Shown here one piece after another: positions 25,414-34,192 of a DNA stretch of 64,000 bases (its first letter is position 1; every line of letters starts with the position of its first letter). The notes beneath the pieces were generated by a model. That model worked only from the letters and a program-made list of their open reading frames with translations. It was not told the DNA's origin and did no database searches. Source of the DNA: Candidatus Nitrospira nitrosa (GTDB lineage: Bacteria > Nitrospirota > Nitrospiria > Nitrospirales > Nitrospiraceae). The translations under genes and the position numbers were made by a program. The stretch is taken from NCBI RefSeq assembly GCF_001458735.1, contig NZ_CZQA01000009.1, positions 62,001-126,000 on the forward strand, written 5' to 3'.

Positions 25414-27375
25414 CTAAAAAGTCGTAAATCGTTCCGGGGAAGGATAACCGTTCCGTATTCCACGCCCATGCATGAAACGGTCAAGAAGCACTGTCGTCGA
25501 CAGAATACCCGTCAGTGCCATGTTGTCCTTGACGCTCGTCTCCATACCCGAGCGAAACTTCTTTACCAATGCCGCTGTGGCTCGAGCGTCAAATACTCCA
25601 TCGCGAGTGATTCTTTCCGATGAGAGAAGATCCCCGATGAACTCGTCATTGCCTCCAAAGAAACTGATACCATCAGGTGCTCGATAAGGCTGTTTTGCCC
25701 TTGTTCGTATCGACTCTGGTATTAATCCTTTTACGGCCTGCTTCAATAAATATTTCTGATCAAGTACTTTCATCTTCAAGCTGACAGGTAAGCGGGCCGC
25801 AAAAGACGCTACTCGATGATCCAGGAACGGATAGCGCCCTTCGACAGCATGTGCCATCGCCACGCGATCTCCTTGCGCCGAAAGGATATATCCGGGCAGC
25901 AAGTATCGTGATTCGAGAAATTCAGCTTTAGCAAATGAGGACCACAATGAATAGGAAGACGGCAGATCGCGTTGCAAAGACGACACGGCATCAGCGGTCG
26001 CAAGTTCTGCCTGCGTCGAAACTGAGAAGAATTGTTTCGCTTTCGCCGTAAGCTCCCAGCGGGGCAAGTGCGAGAAAAAAAGACCCGTCAACTCCTGTGG
26101 GGAAACATGGAAAAAGTGTTTCAAGTATTCGAGTGATTGTCGTTGGATGCCGGGCAGATAGGGATACAGACGTTTGAGGAGGAGCGGGCGCCACAGAGAG
26201 TCTGGACGTCGGCCCCAAAATTCACGAATCTTGGTCTCTTTGAAAATATCATAGCCGCCCAATAGTTCGTCCGCACCTTCACCGGTCAGCACCACATTGA
26301 AGCCGCTGTCGCGTACGAGCTTCGAGAGAAGATAGAGGGGCGCAGGCGCGGTACGAAGGATCGGCTGCTCGGTGTGCCAGATCACATCAGAAAACACACG
26401 GGCAATGTCCTCACGGCGACATTGAACGGAGGAATGCGATGTCTTGAGGAACGAACTTGCTTCATGCTGAAACTGACTTTCATCAATGTCGCTGGATTCA
26501 AAGGTGACAGAAAACGTTCTGAGTCGTTCACCAGCGCTGATTCTCGCCAAGGCGGCGACGACCGTGGAATCAATGCCGCCGCTCAGATATGCTCCGACGG
26601 GGATATCGGCTCGCAATCGAATCTTCGTCGCATCCTGGAGTAATTCCAACAACTCCTCGGCCAATTGGCTGTCTGGTTCGTTCCGGCATTCGACCTGCGC
26701 CGTAAGATCGAGCGTCCAATAGGGTGTGATCATGATATGGCCATCCTGAACGATCAGCGAGTGTCCTGGAGACAATTGGCGGATACCACGAAATACCGTG
26801 CGAGGTGGGATTGTCGCCCAAAATGTGAACAGCTGGTCAAGGCCGGTGAGATCAATCGAGCAAGGAACTTCGGGGCAAGCCAACAGTGCCTTGATTTCCG
26901 AGGCAAATAGGAATGCTCCATCCACTTGCGTATAGTAGAGAGGCCTGACTCCGAAACGATCACGCGACAGGAAAAGCTTTCGTCTTGGAGCGTCCCAAAT
27001 TGCGAAGGCCCACTGTCCATTGAGCCGTTCCACACATCGTTCCCCTTCTTCCTGGTACAGATGGAGCAAGACTTCCGTATCCGAACTCGAGGTGAAACGA
27101 TGTCCTTTTGCGATCAATTCGTCGCGGAGCTCAATATAATTGAAGATTTCTCCGTTGAACGTCATCCAGATGGAATCCTGGGCGATCGACATCGGCTGAT
27201 GTCCGCCTGCCAGATCGATAATGCTCAACCTGGCATGAGTAAGGCCGACCGGACCATCACTGTAGATCCCCACATCATCAGGACCTCGGTAGCGGATGGT
27301 CCCGATCATCTGACGTAGACGTACGCGGTCGACCGGTCCACCATGCATCTGGAAACTGCCGGCTATACCGCACAT
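25414..27375 (-). CDS. Asparagine-synthase-like glutamine amidotransferase, exosortase type
   Basis: This 653-residue protein joins an N-terminal class II glutaminase domain to an asparagine-synthase ATPase domain. The mature N-terminus is MCGIAGSF with the nucleophilic Cys2; the ORF is open upstream to 27393, but starting at 27375 places the cysteine correctly. RLSIIDLAGGHQP, FNGEIFNY and SSSDTEVLLHLY belong to the glutaminase half. The synthetase half has YLSGGIDSTVVAALA for ATP binding and EGADELLGGY. It matches the amidotransferase found at many exosortase loci. It should move ammonia from glutamine to an activated carboxylate, perhaps an acyl-carrier-bound one. Spacing to the carrier gene is 94 bp. 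Confidence 0.9.
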   Translation of the reverse strand: MCGIAGSFQMHGGPVDRVRLRQMIGTIRYRGPDDVGIYSDGPVGLTHARLSIIDLAGGHQPMSIAQDSIWMTFNGEIFNYIELRDELIAKGHRFTSSSDTEVLLHLYQEEGERCVERLNGQWAFAIWDAPRRKLFLSRDRFGVRPLYYTQVDGAFLFASEIKALLACPEVPCSIDLTGLDQLFTFWATIPPRTVFRGIRQLSPGHSLIVQDGHIMITPYWTLDLTAQVECRNEPDSQLAEELLELLQDATKIRLRADIPVGAYLSGGIDSTVVAALARISAGERLRTFSVTFESSDIDESQFQHEASSFLKTSHSSVQCRREDIARVFSDVIWHTEQPILRTAPAPLYLLSKLVRDSGFNVVLTGEGADELLGGYDIFKETKIREFWGRRPDSLWRPLLLKRLYPYLPGIQRQSLEYLKHFFHVSPQELTGLFFSHLPRWELTAKAKQFFSVSTQAELATADAVSSLQRDLPSSYSLWSSFAKAEFLESRYLLPGYILSAQGDRVAMAHAVEGRYPFLDHRVASFAARLPVSLKMKVLDQKYLLKQAVKGLIPESIRTRAKQPYRAPDGISFFGGNDEFIGDLLSSERITRDGVFDARATAALVKKFRSGMETSVKDNMALTGILSTTVLLDRFMHGRGIRNGYPSPERFTTF

Positions 27376-27426
27376 CTTAATGACATCTCCCATCCACAGA
27401 TCGGCAAGATGAGTCCATTTGTCCCC

Positions 27427-28347
27427 TTACCGAAATCTGCGGCGTAATTCACGCGGCATGATATTTAGAGTCTTGATGGCGAGGGATTGCAACGGACCGG
27501 GAAGCCATTGTCTGATCAACTGATCAAAGCGGTTGCGCTGCCGATGATGCACCCTCGCGTCGAGACGAGCCCGCTGCTCCTCGCTCAATCGCCAATCCGA
27601 CGCGCCACAATTGTCCAGGATATGCTCGATCGAATTTCCTTTCGGAATTGCCACGACACCCGTCTGACAGACACACCAGTTCAGGACGATCTGGGCCGAA
27701 GATTTGCCTGTTTCTCGAGCCAGCTCGGCAATCACGCCCGTAGGATCGCAATCATGTATGCGCGACAGACCTCGGGCCAGCGGACAATAGGCGATAACCG
27801 TCACATGGTTGGCTCGACAGTACGGCAGCAACTCCGTCTCGATCGTGCGATCGATCAGGTTGTAGCGTACCTGATTGGATACGATTGGGAACCGTCCCAA
27901 AGCGTTTTGCGCCGCGTGAAGTTGCCGTACTGAGAAGTTACTGACCCCAGCGAATCGCACCTTACCTGCCGTGATTAAGCCTGCAACGGCTCCCATGGTG
28001 TCAGCAATTGGGATCGTAGGATTGGGATCATGCAACTGGAGCAAGTCCATATAATCCGTGCCGAGCCGTTGTAAACTCGCATCGACCGACCGGCGCAGAT
28101 CGGAGGGGCGAAAGTTCTGGGGCGAGACTTTCGTAGCGAGAAACACTCGATCACGCAAGCCTCGAACGGCTTCACCGACCACCGACTCGGACCCATAGGA
28201 CTCAGCCGTGTCGATGAATAGGGCTCCGGAGTCCAATCCCCTTCGTAGCGGTAGCGGCCCCGCATGGTATTCCCAGGTGCCGATGCCAATTTCTGGGATA
28301 GTGACCCCGGTTTTCGAGAGTTCTGTCAGTATCACCGCGGCCGTCAA
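27427..28347 (-). CDS. Aldo/keto reductase
   Basis: This 306-residue cytosolic NADPH-dependent reductase has the (beta/alpha)8 aldo/keto reductase pattern: IGIGTWEYH at the N-terminus, LFIDTAESYGSE with the catalytic Asp and Tyr, ATKVSPQNF with the catalytic Lys, and LQLHDPNP with the catalytic His. AIPKGNSIEHILDN near residue 240 is the usual cofactor-binding region. The C-terminus is strongly basic. Its start overlaps the end of the upstream hexapeptide acyltransferase gene by 4 bp, so the two are coupled. It probably reduces an aldehyde or ketone intermediate of the operon's pathway. Confidence 0.88.
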   Translation of the reverse strand: MTAAVILTELSKTGVTIPEIGIGTWEYHAGPLPLRRGLDSGALFIDTAESYGSESVVGEAVRGLRDRVFLATKVSPQNFRPSDLRRSVDASLQRLGTDYMDLLQLHDPNPTIPIADTMGAVAGLITAGKVRFAGVSNFSVRQLHAAQNALGRFPIVSNQVRYNLIDRTIETELLPYCRANHVTVIAYCPLARGLSRIHDCDPTGVIAELARETGKSSAQIVLNWCVCQTGVVAIPKGNSIEHILDNCGASDWRLSEEQRARLDARVHHRQRNRFDQLIRQWLPGPLQSLAIKTLNIMPRELRRRFR

Positions 28348-29447
28348 CTCGACACAGGAGGTAGGGAAAGTGGAGGGATTCGAAATGTCCGCACGCCATA
28401 ACGTTTCAAGAAATGCGCGACTTCATCACCCAACGCGTTCGACCGACGAGATTGCTCCTTCTTGGCGATCTCGATCCAGGTTGTACCTTGGGCATGCAAG
28501 TGCTGTCGCGTCTCGTCGGGAATGTCCCAAAGACTCAGTACCACATCGACTGAATCGAATGTAGGTTGATGAGTCTCCGTCCGCATATCGCTCTCGACGA
28601 CTTCCAAGCTCCAGGAATCGTCGGTCTTGCACCACCACTTGGTCGATGGTTTAGATACACGGTACCGAGTTCCCTCTTGTTTGCAACAGAGGCCGGAGTC
28701 CATGAAGAAGTGAATCATTTCCCTCACGATCTTTCGGAACAGCTCAAGCTTCTGCGTATCGGACAGGTGTTTCGGAAAGTCAGGCGCTTTGCTGATGATC
28801 CGAGCCGGAAAGCCTACGGCTAACGACCGGGGTGGGATTGTGCCTTGGACGACGGACCTGGCTCCTACCACTGCGCCGTCGCCGATTTTAGTTTTTGGAA
28901 GAACAAAGACGCCCCATGCTAGGGAGACGCTGTGGCCGATCTCAATCGGCTCAAATTCCACCCCATAGCCCTCGAAGGCGCTCAAAAAAGAATTATGGCC
29001 GAAGATCAAACAGTGTCCTCCGATCCCCGAATCATCTCCCACGACGATAGACCGAGCCGGATTGATGAAGGACATCTGCATGATCTGGCAGTTACGTCCA
29101 AGCACGAAGCGGGAGTCCGGAAACTGCAAGCCGCCGACGAACACCTGTTCGTTGATCTTGCTGCCTTCCCCAATCTGTAGATACGGAGTGTCCAAGAAGG
29201 TCGTAGAACCGATTTGGACATGAGCACCGATTGCGATGTCTTTGCCGCGTATGACGGTCAGAAAACCGATTGATGTGTGTTCTCCAATACTGACCCGATC
29301 TCCACAGATGACCGAACCCCATCCGATTGAAACATGCTTCCCGATGCGATATCCGCGCAGACGATAGAGCCACTTTTTGATGAAGCTCGGCCAAAGGCCG
29401 AATAGAAGAACGTCCCGAACTGGGATGCGCGGTTTCTCAGTCAACAC
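28344..29447 (-). CDS. Left-handed beta-helix acyltransferase with C-terminal extension
   Basis: The first 200 or so residues are a hexapeptide-repeat (left-handed beta-helix) acyltransferase of the WbbJ/maltose-O-acetyltransferase type: YRIGKHVSIGWGSVICGDRV, then IAIGAHVQIG, VVGDDSGIGGHCLIFG with the likely catalytic histidine, and KTIKIGDGAVVGARSVV-like repeats (TKIGDGAVVGARSVVQGT). A 130-residue C-terminal domain with several Trp and Cys residues (KPSTKWWCKTDDSW) is not one I recognise. The enzyme likely acylates an amino or hydroxyl group with an acyl-CoA or acyl-ACP. Because acyl carriers are encoded in the same operon, acyl-ACP is an attractive donor. Confidence 0.8.
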   Translation of the reverse strand: MLTEKPRIPVRDVLLFGLWPSFIKKWLYRLRGYRIGKHVSIGWGSVICGDRVSIGEHTSIGFLTVIRGKDIAIGAHVQIGSTTFLDTPYLQIGEGSKINEQVFVGGLQFPDSRFVLGRNCQIMQMSFINPARSIVVGDDSGIGGHCLIFGHNSFLSAFEGYGVEFEPIEIGHSVSLAWGVFVLPKTKIGDGAVVGARSVVQGTIPPRSLAVGFPARIISKAPDFPKHLSDTQKLELFRKIVREMIHFFMDSGLCCKQEGTRYRVSKPSTKWWCKTDDSWSLEVVESDMRTETHQPTFDSVDVVLSLWDIPDETRQHLHAQGTTWIEIAKKEQSRRSNALGDEVAHFLKRYGVRTFRIPPLSLPPVSS

Positions 29448-29480
29448 GTCGTACTCAACTGAACGGATGGGGCATTGTCT

Positions 29481-30245
29481 CTAAACCGGCAAGGAAGCGC
29501 CCCCGTCCACGATCAATGTCTGGCCGATAATGGATCGGGCCGCATCGGAGCAAAGAAAATGGGCGGCTTGTGCCACTTCTTCCGCTGTGACCAGCCGCCC
29601 CAGGGGTGATCGGTTGGCCAACTCCGCTAATCGGGCCTGGGAATCGGGCATGGAAGCCCATGCTTCCGTTGCGACAGCCCCGGGTACAATGACATTGACT
29701 CGAATCCCTCGGGGGGCCAACTCAACCGCAAGGTGTCTGGAGAGAGCCTCAAGCGCACCTTTCGATGCGCCCACGATCGAGTAAGCGGGAACGACACGTG
29801 ACGCACCATGCGAACTCACCGCCACTATGCTCGCCTCCGATAAGAACCGAGCACGCAGTCGTTTGATCAGATCAAAGAACGAGCGAACATTGAGCGAAAA
29901 CGTCCAATCGTAATGCCGGAGGGTCAATTCATCAAACGGTTTGTGGACGCCGGTCGCGGCACAATGCACAAGACCGTGGAGCCCACCTCCCAATCCCGTT
30001 ACGCATTGTTCGAGGTTGTGTAGACCGTTCTCAATGGTCAGATCTCCCCGGCAGAGTATGAGCCGAAGCCGTTCCTGTTGTGCTAAAGCAAGCAGCGAGT
30101 CGGCAGCCTTTTGACCGCGGACATAGTTGGCGACGACCATGGCGCCGGCTCGAGCGAAGTGGAGCGAGATAGCCCGACCAATTCCTCTGGTGCCTCCTGT
30201 GACAAGAATGTTTTTGCCTTGCAGGGAATATAGTGAGTTTGTCAT
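29481..30245 (-). CDS. FabL-type enoyl-ACP reductase (short-chain dehydrogenase fold)
   Basis: This 254-residue SDR has the cofactor motif VTGGTRGIGRAI. At the active site the sequence is AYSIVGASKGALEAL: the tyrosine is seven positions before the lysine (Tyr-x6-Lys), as in FabI/FabL enoyl reductases, whereas ketoacyl reductases use Tyr-x3-Lys. The segment LEALSRHLAVELAPRGIRVN and the C-terminus GQTLIVDGGASLPV are also like Bacillus FabL. It should reduce the enoyl-ACP made by the dehydratase encoded just upstream. The start at 30245 overlaps that gene by 4 bp. An ordinary SDR with altered active site is the alternative. Confidence 0.78.
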   Translation of the reverse strand: MTNSLYSLQGKNILVTGGTRGIGRAISLHFARAGAMVVANYVRGQKAADSLLALAQQERLRLILCRGDLTIENGLHNLEQCVTGLGGGLHGLVHCAATGVHKPFDELTLRHYDWTFSLNVRSFFDLIKRLRARFLSEASIVAVSSHGASRVVPAYSIVGASKGALEALSRHLAVELAPRGIRVNVIVPGAVATEAWASMPDSQARLAELANRSPLGRLVTAEEVAQAAHFLCSDAARSIIGQTLIVDGGASLPV

Positions 30246-30706
30246 CTTGCCTTCGGCCGCCTCTCCGGATGAGTCCTCCAATAGGTCAACAGGATCTCAT
30301 CTTGGTGTCCCACGACAAACTGCTCATGAGGGACGAATACAAAAAATAGCCCAGCGGAACAGACCTGCTTGCCTTCAACCTCCGCAAAACACTCGGCAGT
30401 CGCAAAACTCTGGCGATTCTGCGTGATTGTGGCATGCAGACGTATTTCCTGATCCGGCTTCACCCATTCGCGAAAGGTTGCGCTATTGATCTTTCCCAGC
30501 ATGGCCCGACCAGGATGTGCCTCCTCTGCATCGAGACACCGTCCGGCTGCCTGGGCCATCATTTCGGTCAGGATGACGCCAGGAACGACTGGGAAACCCG
30601 GGAAATGGTCTCGAAACAGCTCTTCGGATGCCGGGAGCACCTTAGATGCAGTGATCCGCTTACCGGGCTCTAATTCAAGAATTGTATCGACAAGGATGAA
30701 TCGCAT
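30242..30706 (-). CDS. 3-hydroxyacyl-ACP dehydratase, FabZ-like hot-dog protein
   Basis: This 154-residue protein has the hot-dog fold signature of FabZ: FRDHFPGFPVVPGVILTEMMAQAAG, with the catalytic His of HFPG and Glu in TEMMAQ, near residues 33-55. Lys-Ile-Asn at MLGKINSATF and ECFAEVEGKQVCSAGLFF continue the pattern. It should remove water from 3-hydroxyacyl-ACP. It is placed between an acyl carrier protein gene and the FabL-type reductase gene, exactly where a chain-elongation cycle would need it. It overlaps the reductase gene by 4 bp. Confidence 0.88.
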   Translation of the reverse strand: MRFILVDTILELEPGKRITASKVLPASEELFRDHFPGFPVVPGVILTEMMAQAAGRCLDAEEAHPGRAMLGKINSATFREWVKPDQEIRLHATITQNRQSFATAECFAEVEGKQVCSAGLFFVFVPHEQFVVGHQDEILLTYWRTHPERRPKAR

Positions 30707-30741
30707 GGCAGACCAACTGATGATGCATCAGCCCACTTGCA

Positions 30742-30990
30742 TTAGGAAGGAGTCGAGGTGAGCGTACCGTGTCGGCGCATGACATCCAAGATATCGCCGA
30801 CCGTTTTGACTGTCTGGATATCCTCGTCCGTCAGGACGATACCGAAGTCACTATCCAGGCTGGCCATCAACGTCAATATGCCGAGCGAATCCCATGCCGG
30901 CACGTTGTCTCGATGGGTATCCGGAGTCAATTGGTCAGGAGCTATCTCGAACACCTGTGCAATCCAAGTGACGGCCTCAGTCTGTGTCAT
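30742..30990 (-). CDS. Acyl carrier protein, copy 1 of operon
   Basis: This 82-residue carrier protein has the attachment serine in PAWDSLGILTLMASL, with the preceding helix TQTEAVTWIAQVFEIAPDQL and the C-terminal VKTVGDILDVM. The start at 30990 is supported by a GGAAGGGAGC ribosome site; the frame extends further upstream but lacks similarity. It lies between the ketoreductase and dehydratase genes and should carry the growing acyl chain. It is clearly different from the second carrier protein of the operon (25026), which hints at two acyl tracks. Confidence 0.88.
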   Translation of the reverse strand: MTQTEAVTWIAQVFEIAPDQLTPDTHRDNVPAWDSLGILTLMASLDSDFGIVLTDEDIQTVKTVGDILDVMRRHGTLTSTPS

Positions 30991-31018
30991 TGTTGCTCCC
31001 TTCCTTTCGTCCATTGTG

Positions 31019-31786
31019 TTACTGCGCAGAACAACCTCCGTCCACAACGAGGTTGGCCCCAGTAATCCACTTGCTCTGAGGAGAGAGCAGGAACGTGGCC
31101 GCATGCGCGACATCATCAGGGCTCCCAATTCCCAGAGGGTGCATGTCTTTGAGCGCTTGTACCTGGTGGCCAGAAAGCCCGGCCAGGGCTCGCTCAGTCA
31201 TTTCCGTTCGAACCATACCGGGCGAGAGCACATTGACACGGACATTTCTCCTCGCCAACTCAGTTGCCATCGCTCGGGCTCCAGCCGTCACGGCACCTTT
31301 GCTTCCGCTATAGGCAATTTGACCCGGTTTGCCGACGAGCCCATAGATGGAAGCAATAAACAGAACCGAGCCCCCCTCCTCCGTGAGAAGATCTCGTCGA
31401 GTGACTGATCGAGCCAATTCCATCCCAGCCACAAAATTCACCTGCATCATGGCGTGAAGCTTCTCGGGACTCGTGGCGCTCAAAGGAAGAGTATCGACCG
31501 TGCCTGCCGCGTGGCAGAGCCCGTATAGTCGCCCCATGGCGGCGACGGTTTCTTTGACCGCCGGCATGATTGCAGTCACGTCGGTCAAATCCAACTGCAC
31601 AATCCGGCACACTGGCCCCCTCGCCCGTTGTGCAGTTTCTTTGAGCCTGGCTCGATCACGCCCGATTAAGACCAATCCCGCTCCTTGTTGAGCCAATTGG
31701 ACTGCGATGGCTCGTCCAATGCCGGATGAAGCACCAGAAACAACGATTGTTTTACCCTCGAATACCCTGGGTGAATGGTCATTCAC
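31019..31786 (-). CDS. 3-oxoacyl-ACP reductase-like short-chain dehydrogenase
   Basis: This 255-residue FabG-like SDR has VVSGASSGIGRAIAVQ for NADPH binding, a Ser in SVLFIASIYG, and the classical Tyr-x3-Lys active site in AYSGSKGAVTAG. NVLSPGMVRTEMT and ITGANLVVDGGCSAQ complete the FabG pattern. It should reduce 3-oxoacyl-ACP to 3-hydroxyacyl-ACP. It overlaps the ketosynthase gene upstream by 4 bp and is followed 28 bp later by the carrier protein gene. Confidence 0.88.
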   Translation of the reverse strand: MNDHSPRVFEGKTIVVSGASSGIGRAIAVQLAQQGAGLVLIGRDRARLKETAQRARGPVCRIVQLDLTDVTAIMPAVKETVAAMGRLYGLCHAAGTVDTLPLSATSPEKLHAMMQVNFVAGMELARSVTRRDLLTEEGGSVLFIASIYGLVGKPGQIAYSGSKGAVTAGARAMATELARRNVRVNVLSPGMVRTEMTERALAGLSGHQVQALKDMHPLGIGSPDDVAHAATFLLSPQSKWITGANLVVDGGCSAQ

Positions 31787-32832
31787 GTCAACACCTGTGA
31801 CGTATTATCCAACTCCAAAGAATCTAAGATGGCATTTGAATCCAAGTCTACCAACGCCGACCCCCACGATAACCCGACCCCGTACCCCAACAGCATCAGC
31901 CGGAGTGAGCGATCCCGAGGCCTCATGAGATGCCCTTGTGTCATCGCCAGAGGGATCGATGCTCCTCCGGTATTCCCAAAGTGTCGAAGAATGATTGGAA
32001 CCTTTTCTGCAGGAAGGGATTGCTTCACACACAGATGTTTCATGATGAATTGGTTGGATTGATGCAGGATGAAGTAGTCGATATCGTCGGTGCCCACGGA
32101 TGCAGCCTTCAATGTCTCATCGATCAGTGTAGGAACCCGTTTGATTGTAAAATTAAAAATGAGCGCGCCGTTCATCGAGACGCTATGTTTGTGTCTGTCC
32201 TGTTCAAATCGATTCCGGAACCCACCAGACTGGATAATCATCGAGTTGTATCCGCCGCCGTCCGAATGTAAGGCATAGTGCCAGGTCGGTTCCGTCAGGC
32301 CCGTCGATTCCAACGCAGTGGCCGATCCGGCATCTCCAAACAGCAGGGACACCGAACGATCAGATTGATCGGAAAACCGGGTCGGTGTCTCTCCGTGAAG
32401 CACCAATACCCGACGCATTCCTCCCCCCTGCAGCATCATTGCGGCCAACCACATACCATAGGGATAGCCGGAACAACCAAGCCCCACATCGAAGGCGGCA
32501 CAATGATCGGCAAGGTTTAGACGATGATGAATCACACAAGCGGTGGAAGGCAGAAAGTAATCAGGGGTCTGCGTCACCATAATAACGGCATCTATGGATC
32601 CCGGATGCCACCGCAATCGATCCAACAGGCGTTGAGCCGCGGCAATGCAGAGATCGCTGCTGCAGATGGTTTCCCCTGCGATATGGCGGCTCGAAACACC
32701 GGCCATACCGGTCACTTTTCGAACTTCCTCTTCCGTAAAAGCAGAAGAGTCCCTCACATTGTCAAACCGCCTGCTTGGTACGCAGGTACAGATCCCTGCG
32801 ATTCTAGCCCCGGTTGTCTTAACAACTGCCAT
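31783..32832 (-). CDS. 3-oxoacyl-ACP synthase III-like ketosynthase (FabH-like)
   Basis: This 349-residue thiolase-fold condensing enzyme keeps the Cys-His-Asn triad of the KAS III group: Cys in DVGLGCSGYPYGMW (about residue 118), His in DYFILHQSN and Asn in FGNTGGASIPLA. N-terminal RIAGICTCVPSRRF and AFTEEEVRKVTGMAG also fit. KAS III enzymes start chains with acyl-CoA and malonyl-ACP; no KAS I/II gene (FabF) is in the operon, so this enzyme may perform one condensation or elongate directly. ATG 32832 is preceded by GGAAGGA; the upstream DUF218 gene overlaps it by 14 bp. Confidence 0.88.
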   Translation of the reverse strand: MAVVKTTGARIAGICTCVPSRRFDNVRDSSAFTEEEVRKVTGMAGVSSRHIAGETICSSDLCIAAAQRLLDRLRWHPGSIDAVIMVTQTPDYFLPSTACVIHHRLNLADHCAAFDVGLGCSGYPYGMWLAAMMLQGGGMRRVLVLHGETPTRFSDQSDRSVSLLFGDAGSATALESTGLTEPTWHYALHSDGGGYNSMIIQSGGFRNRFEQDRHKHSVSMNGALIFNFTIKRVPTLIDETLKAASVGTDDIDYFILHQSNQFIMKHLCVKQSLPAEKVPIILRHFGNTGGASIPLAMTQGHLMRPRDRSLRLMLLGYGVGLSWGSALVDLDSNAILDSLELDNTSQVLT

Positions 32833-33493
32833 ATGAGTTCCTTCCAAGCCAAGCTACTTGACCAGTTGATGCAAGGAGATCATCCGGCAGAGGCCACCAT
32901 TCAGCATAGAGATACCCAATCGTTTTGCGCAGAACGATGTAAATACCCTTCACTGACAACCACCATTGTTCAGGATCGTAACTGTCTTCGATGCCGGCAA
33001 TGACACCGATCGGAGTGTTTTCACCGAACGCTCGCTTGAATAACACCAGACTCTTTCGTGCGTGTGCCCCGAGGGTAAACACATTGATCCCCACAACATG
33101 GATGTGTGAGTCGAGCAGCCAACGTTTGACTGCCAACGCGGATGTATAGGTGCGATGCCTGTCAATATTGGGAACGGTAAGAATTTGAATGACTTGCTCA
33201 TTTACGCCAAACTTTCTCAGTTGGTCGGCAGCGTGCGCAGCAGCGTTCTCCTCCAATGGTTCATCCGCTTGCCACCTAGGGAGGGTGCCAACCGTGACGA
33301 CAAGGTCATACCCGCCGCTATTGAATTCCTTGGCCGCGTCCTTCATTGCAGCAGATTCCCAAATCCACCCTTCTACGACCAGGATATTGGCTTGGACGGG
33401 ATCATTCATCGCAAGGAAATCGTGTATGGTGAAGACAAACACAACTACGGCCAGGAGAACAGCGACGATCCAACTCTTGATCGTTCCACTCAT
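32819..33493 (-). CDS. DUF218 (YdcF/SanA/ElyC-like) membrane protein
   Basis: A single N-terminal membrane helix (IVAVLLAVVVFVFTIHDFL, about residues 9-27) anchors a DUF218 domain that faces outside the cytoplasm. ILVVEGWIWESAA, VVTVGTLPRWQ and HRTYTSALAVKRWL correspond to the conserved blocks of the family. DUF218 proteins take part in envelope polysaccharide or peptidoglycan precursor metabolism in known cases, but the reaction is not defined. It is in the middle of the acyl operon and overlaps the ketosynthase gene by 14 bp. Confidence 0.8.
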   Translation of the reverse strand: MSGTIKSWIVAVLLAVVVFVFTIHDFLAMNDPVQANILVVEGWIWESAAMKDAAKEFNSGGYDLVVTVGTLPRWQADEPLEENAAAHAADQLRKFGVNEQVIQILTVPNIDRHRTYTSALAVKRWLLDSHIHVVGINVFTLGAHARKSLVLFKRAFGENTPIGVIAGIEDSYDPEQWWLSVKGIYIVLRKTIGYLYAEWWPLPDDLLASTGQVAWLGRNSYGSC

Positions 33494-33589
33494 TGTGACG
33501 CATCACTATGGGATGGAGAATGAAGCCGTACCAAAGGTCTTAAGATCCACCAGTGAACATGGAGTGCGGTCGAAAGAATGGGGACACTT

Positions 33590-33742
33590 CTAGAAAAGCG
33601 TATAGACAAACGGGGCCAGCGCTGAGCCTTGTGTGAAGACGATCAATACACTAAACAACATCAGAACAAGAACGATGGGGAGCAACCAAAACTTCTTTCG
33701 TTCCTTCATGAATGTCCACAATTCCCCAATTACTTCGCCCAT
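33590..33742 (-). CDS. DUF5989 (SxtK-like) small membrane protein
   Basis: This 50-residue protein is short enough to be missed by gene finders. It reads MGEVIGELWTFMKERKKFWL, then a single membrane helix and the family-specific tail QGSALAPFVYTLF. This matches the DUF5989/SxtK family, which occurs beside SxtJ and NodU/CmcH-type carbamoyltransferases. GGAGGTG lies just upstream of ATG 33742. It follows the SxtJ-like gene by 35 bp. The function is unknown; a membrane partner of the carbamoyltransferase is a reasonable guess. Confidence 0.85.
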   Translation of the reverse strand: MGEVIGELWTFMKERKKFWLLPIVLVLMLFSVLIVFTQGSALAPFVYTLF

Positions 33743-33777
33743 TGGACACCTCCTCCTTCATGACGACTAACAACGTC

Positions 33778-34179
33778 TTAGAATTGAAACTTCATATGTC
33801 CTTGTAGCCTTGGTTTCTTTGAGACACGATAGGTTGAAGAGTCTTTGGTCAAGGCCTGTCTCATCACGTCTTTCCCTATAAGGCGGAACAGAATTCCCAT
33901 TGGAGTGATGAGAACGTAAAAAACAAGACCGAGCAGAATACTGGTGTTGATTCGTCCAAGGGTATGGCCCACCTGCATCCATATGCCATGTACTGGTTTT
34001 AAGAGCCCTGGGGACATCCCTCCGAGCAGCATAAGCGCTCCGCCTAGTCCAATCGCCCAGAGGCGTACCACTTCTCCTCGCATCAATAACGGCCACAGCC
34101 CAATACCAGTGAAGACCGCTCCAACCAACAGGCCAAAACTGCGCAGCTCTTTCTTCGTTGCCGATTGATCTTGTGACAT
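33778..34179 (-). CDS. SxtJ-family membrane protein
   Basis: This 133-residue protein has two or three hydrophobic segments (about residues 16-34, 40-60 and 80-100): SFGLLVGAVFTGIGLWPLL, AIGLGGALMLLGGMSPGLLK and SILLGLVFYVLITPMGILFR. The sequence and position next to a carbamoyltransferase match SxtJ, known first from saxitoxin clusters but widely distributed. Function unknown. The start at 34179 follows AAGGAATA; the gap to the carbamoyltransferase is 13 bp. Confidence 0.85.
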   Translation of the reverse strand: MSQDQSATKKELRSFGLLVGAVFTGIGLWPLLMRGEVVRLWAIGLGGALMLLGGMSPGLLKPVHGIWMQVGHTLGRINTSILLGLVFYVLITPMGILFRLIGKDVMRQALTKDSSTYRVSKKPRLQGHMKFQF

Positions 34180-34192
34180 GGCTATTCCTTCC

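Noticed and set aside
30758-31408. Long open frame on the plus strand opposite the ketoreductase and carrier protein genes.
   Set aside because: It is the complementary shadow of well-recognised genes and its translation shows no family features.
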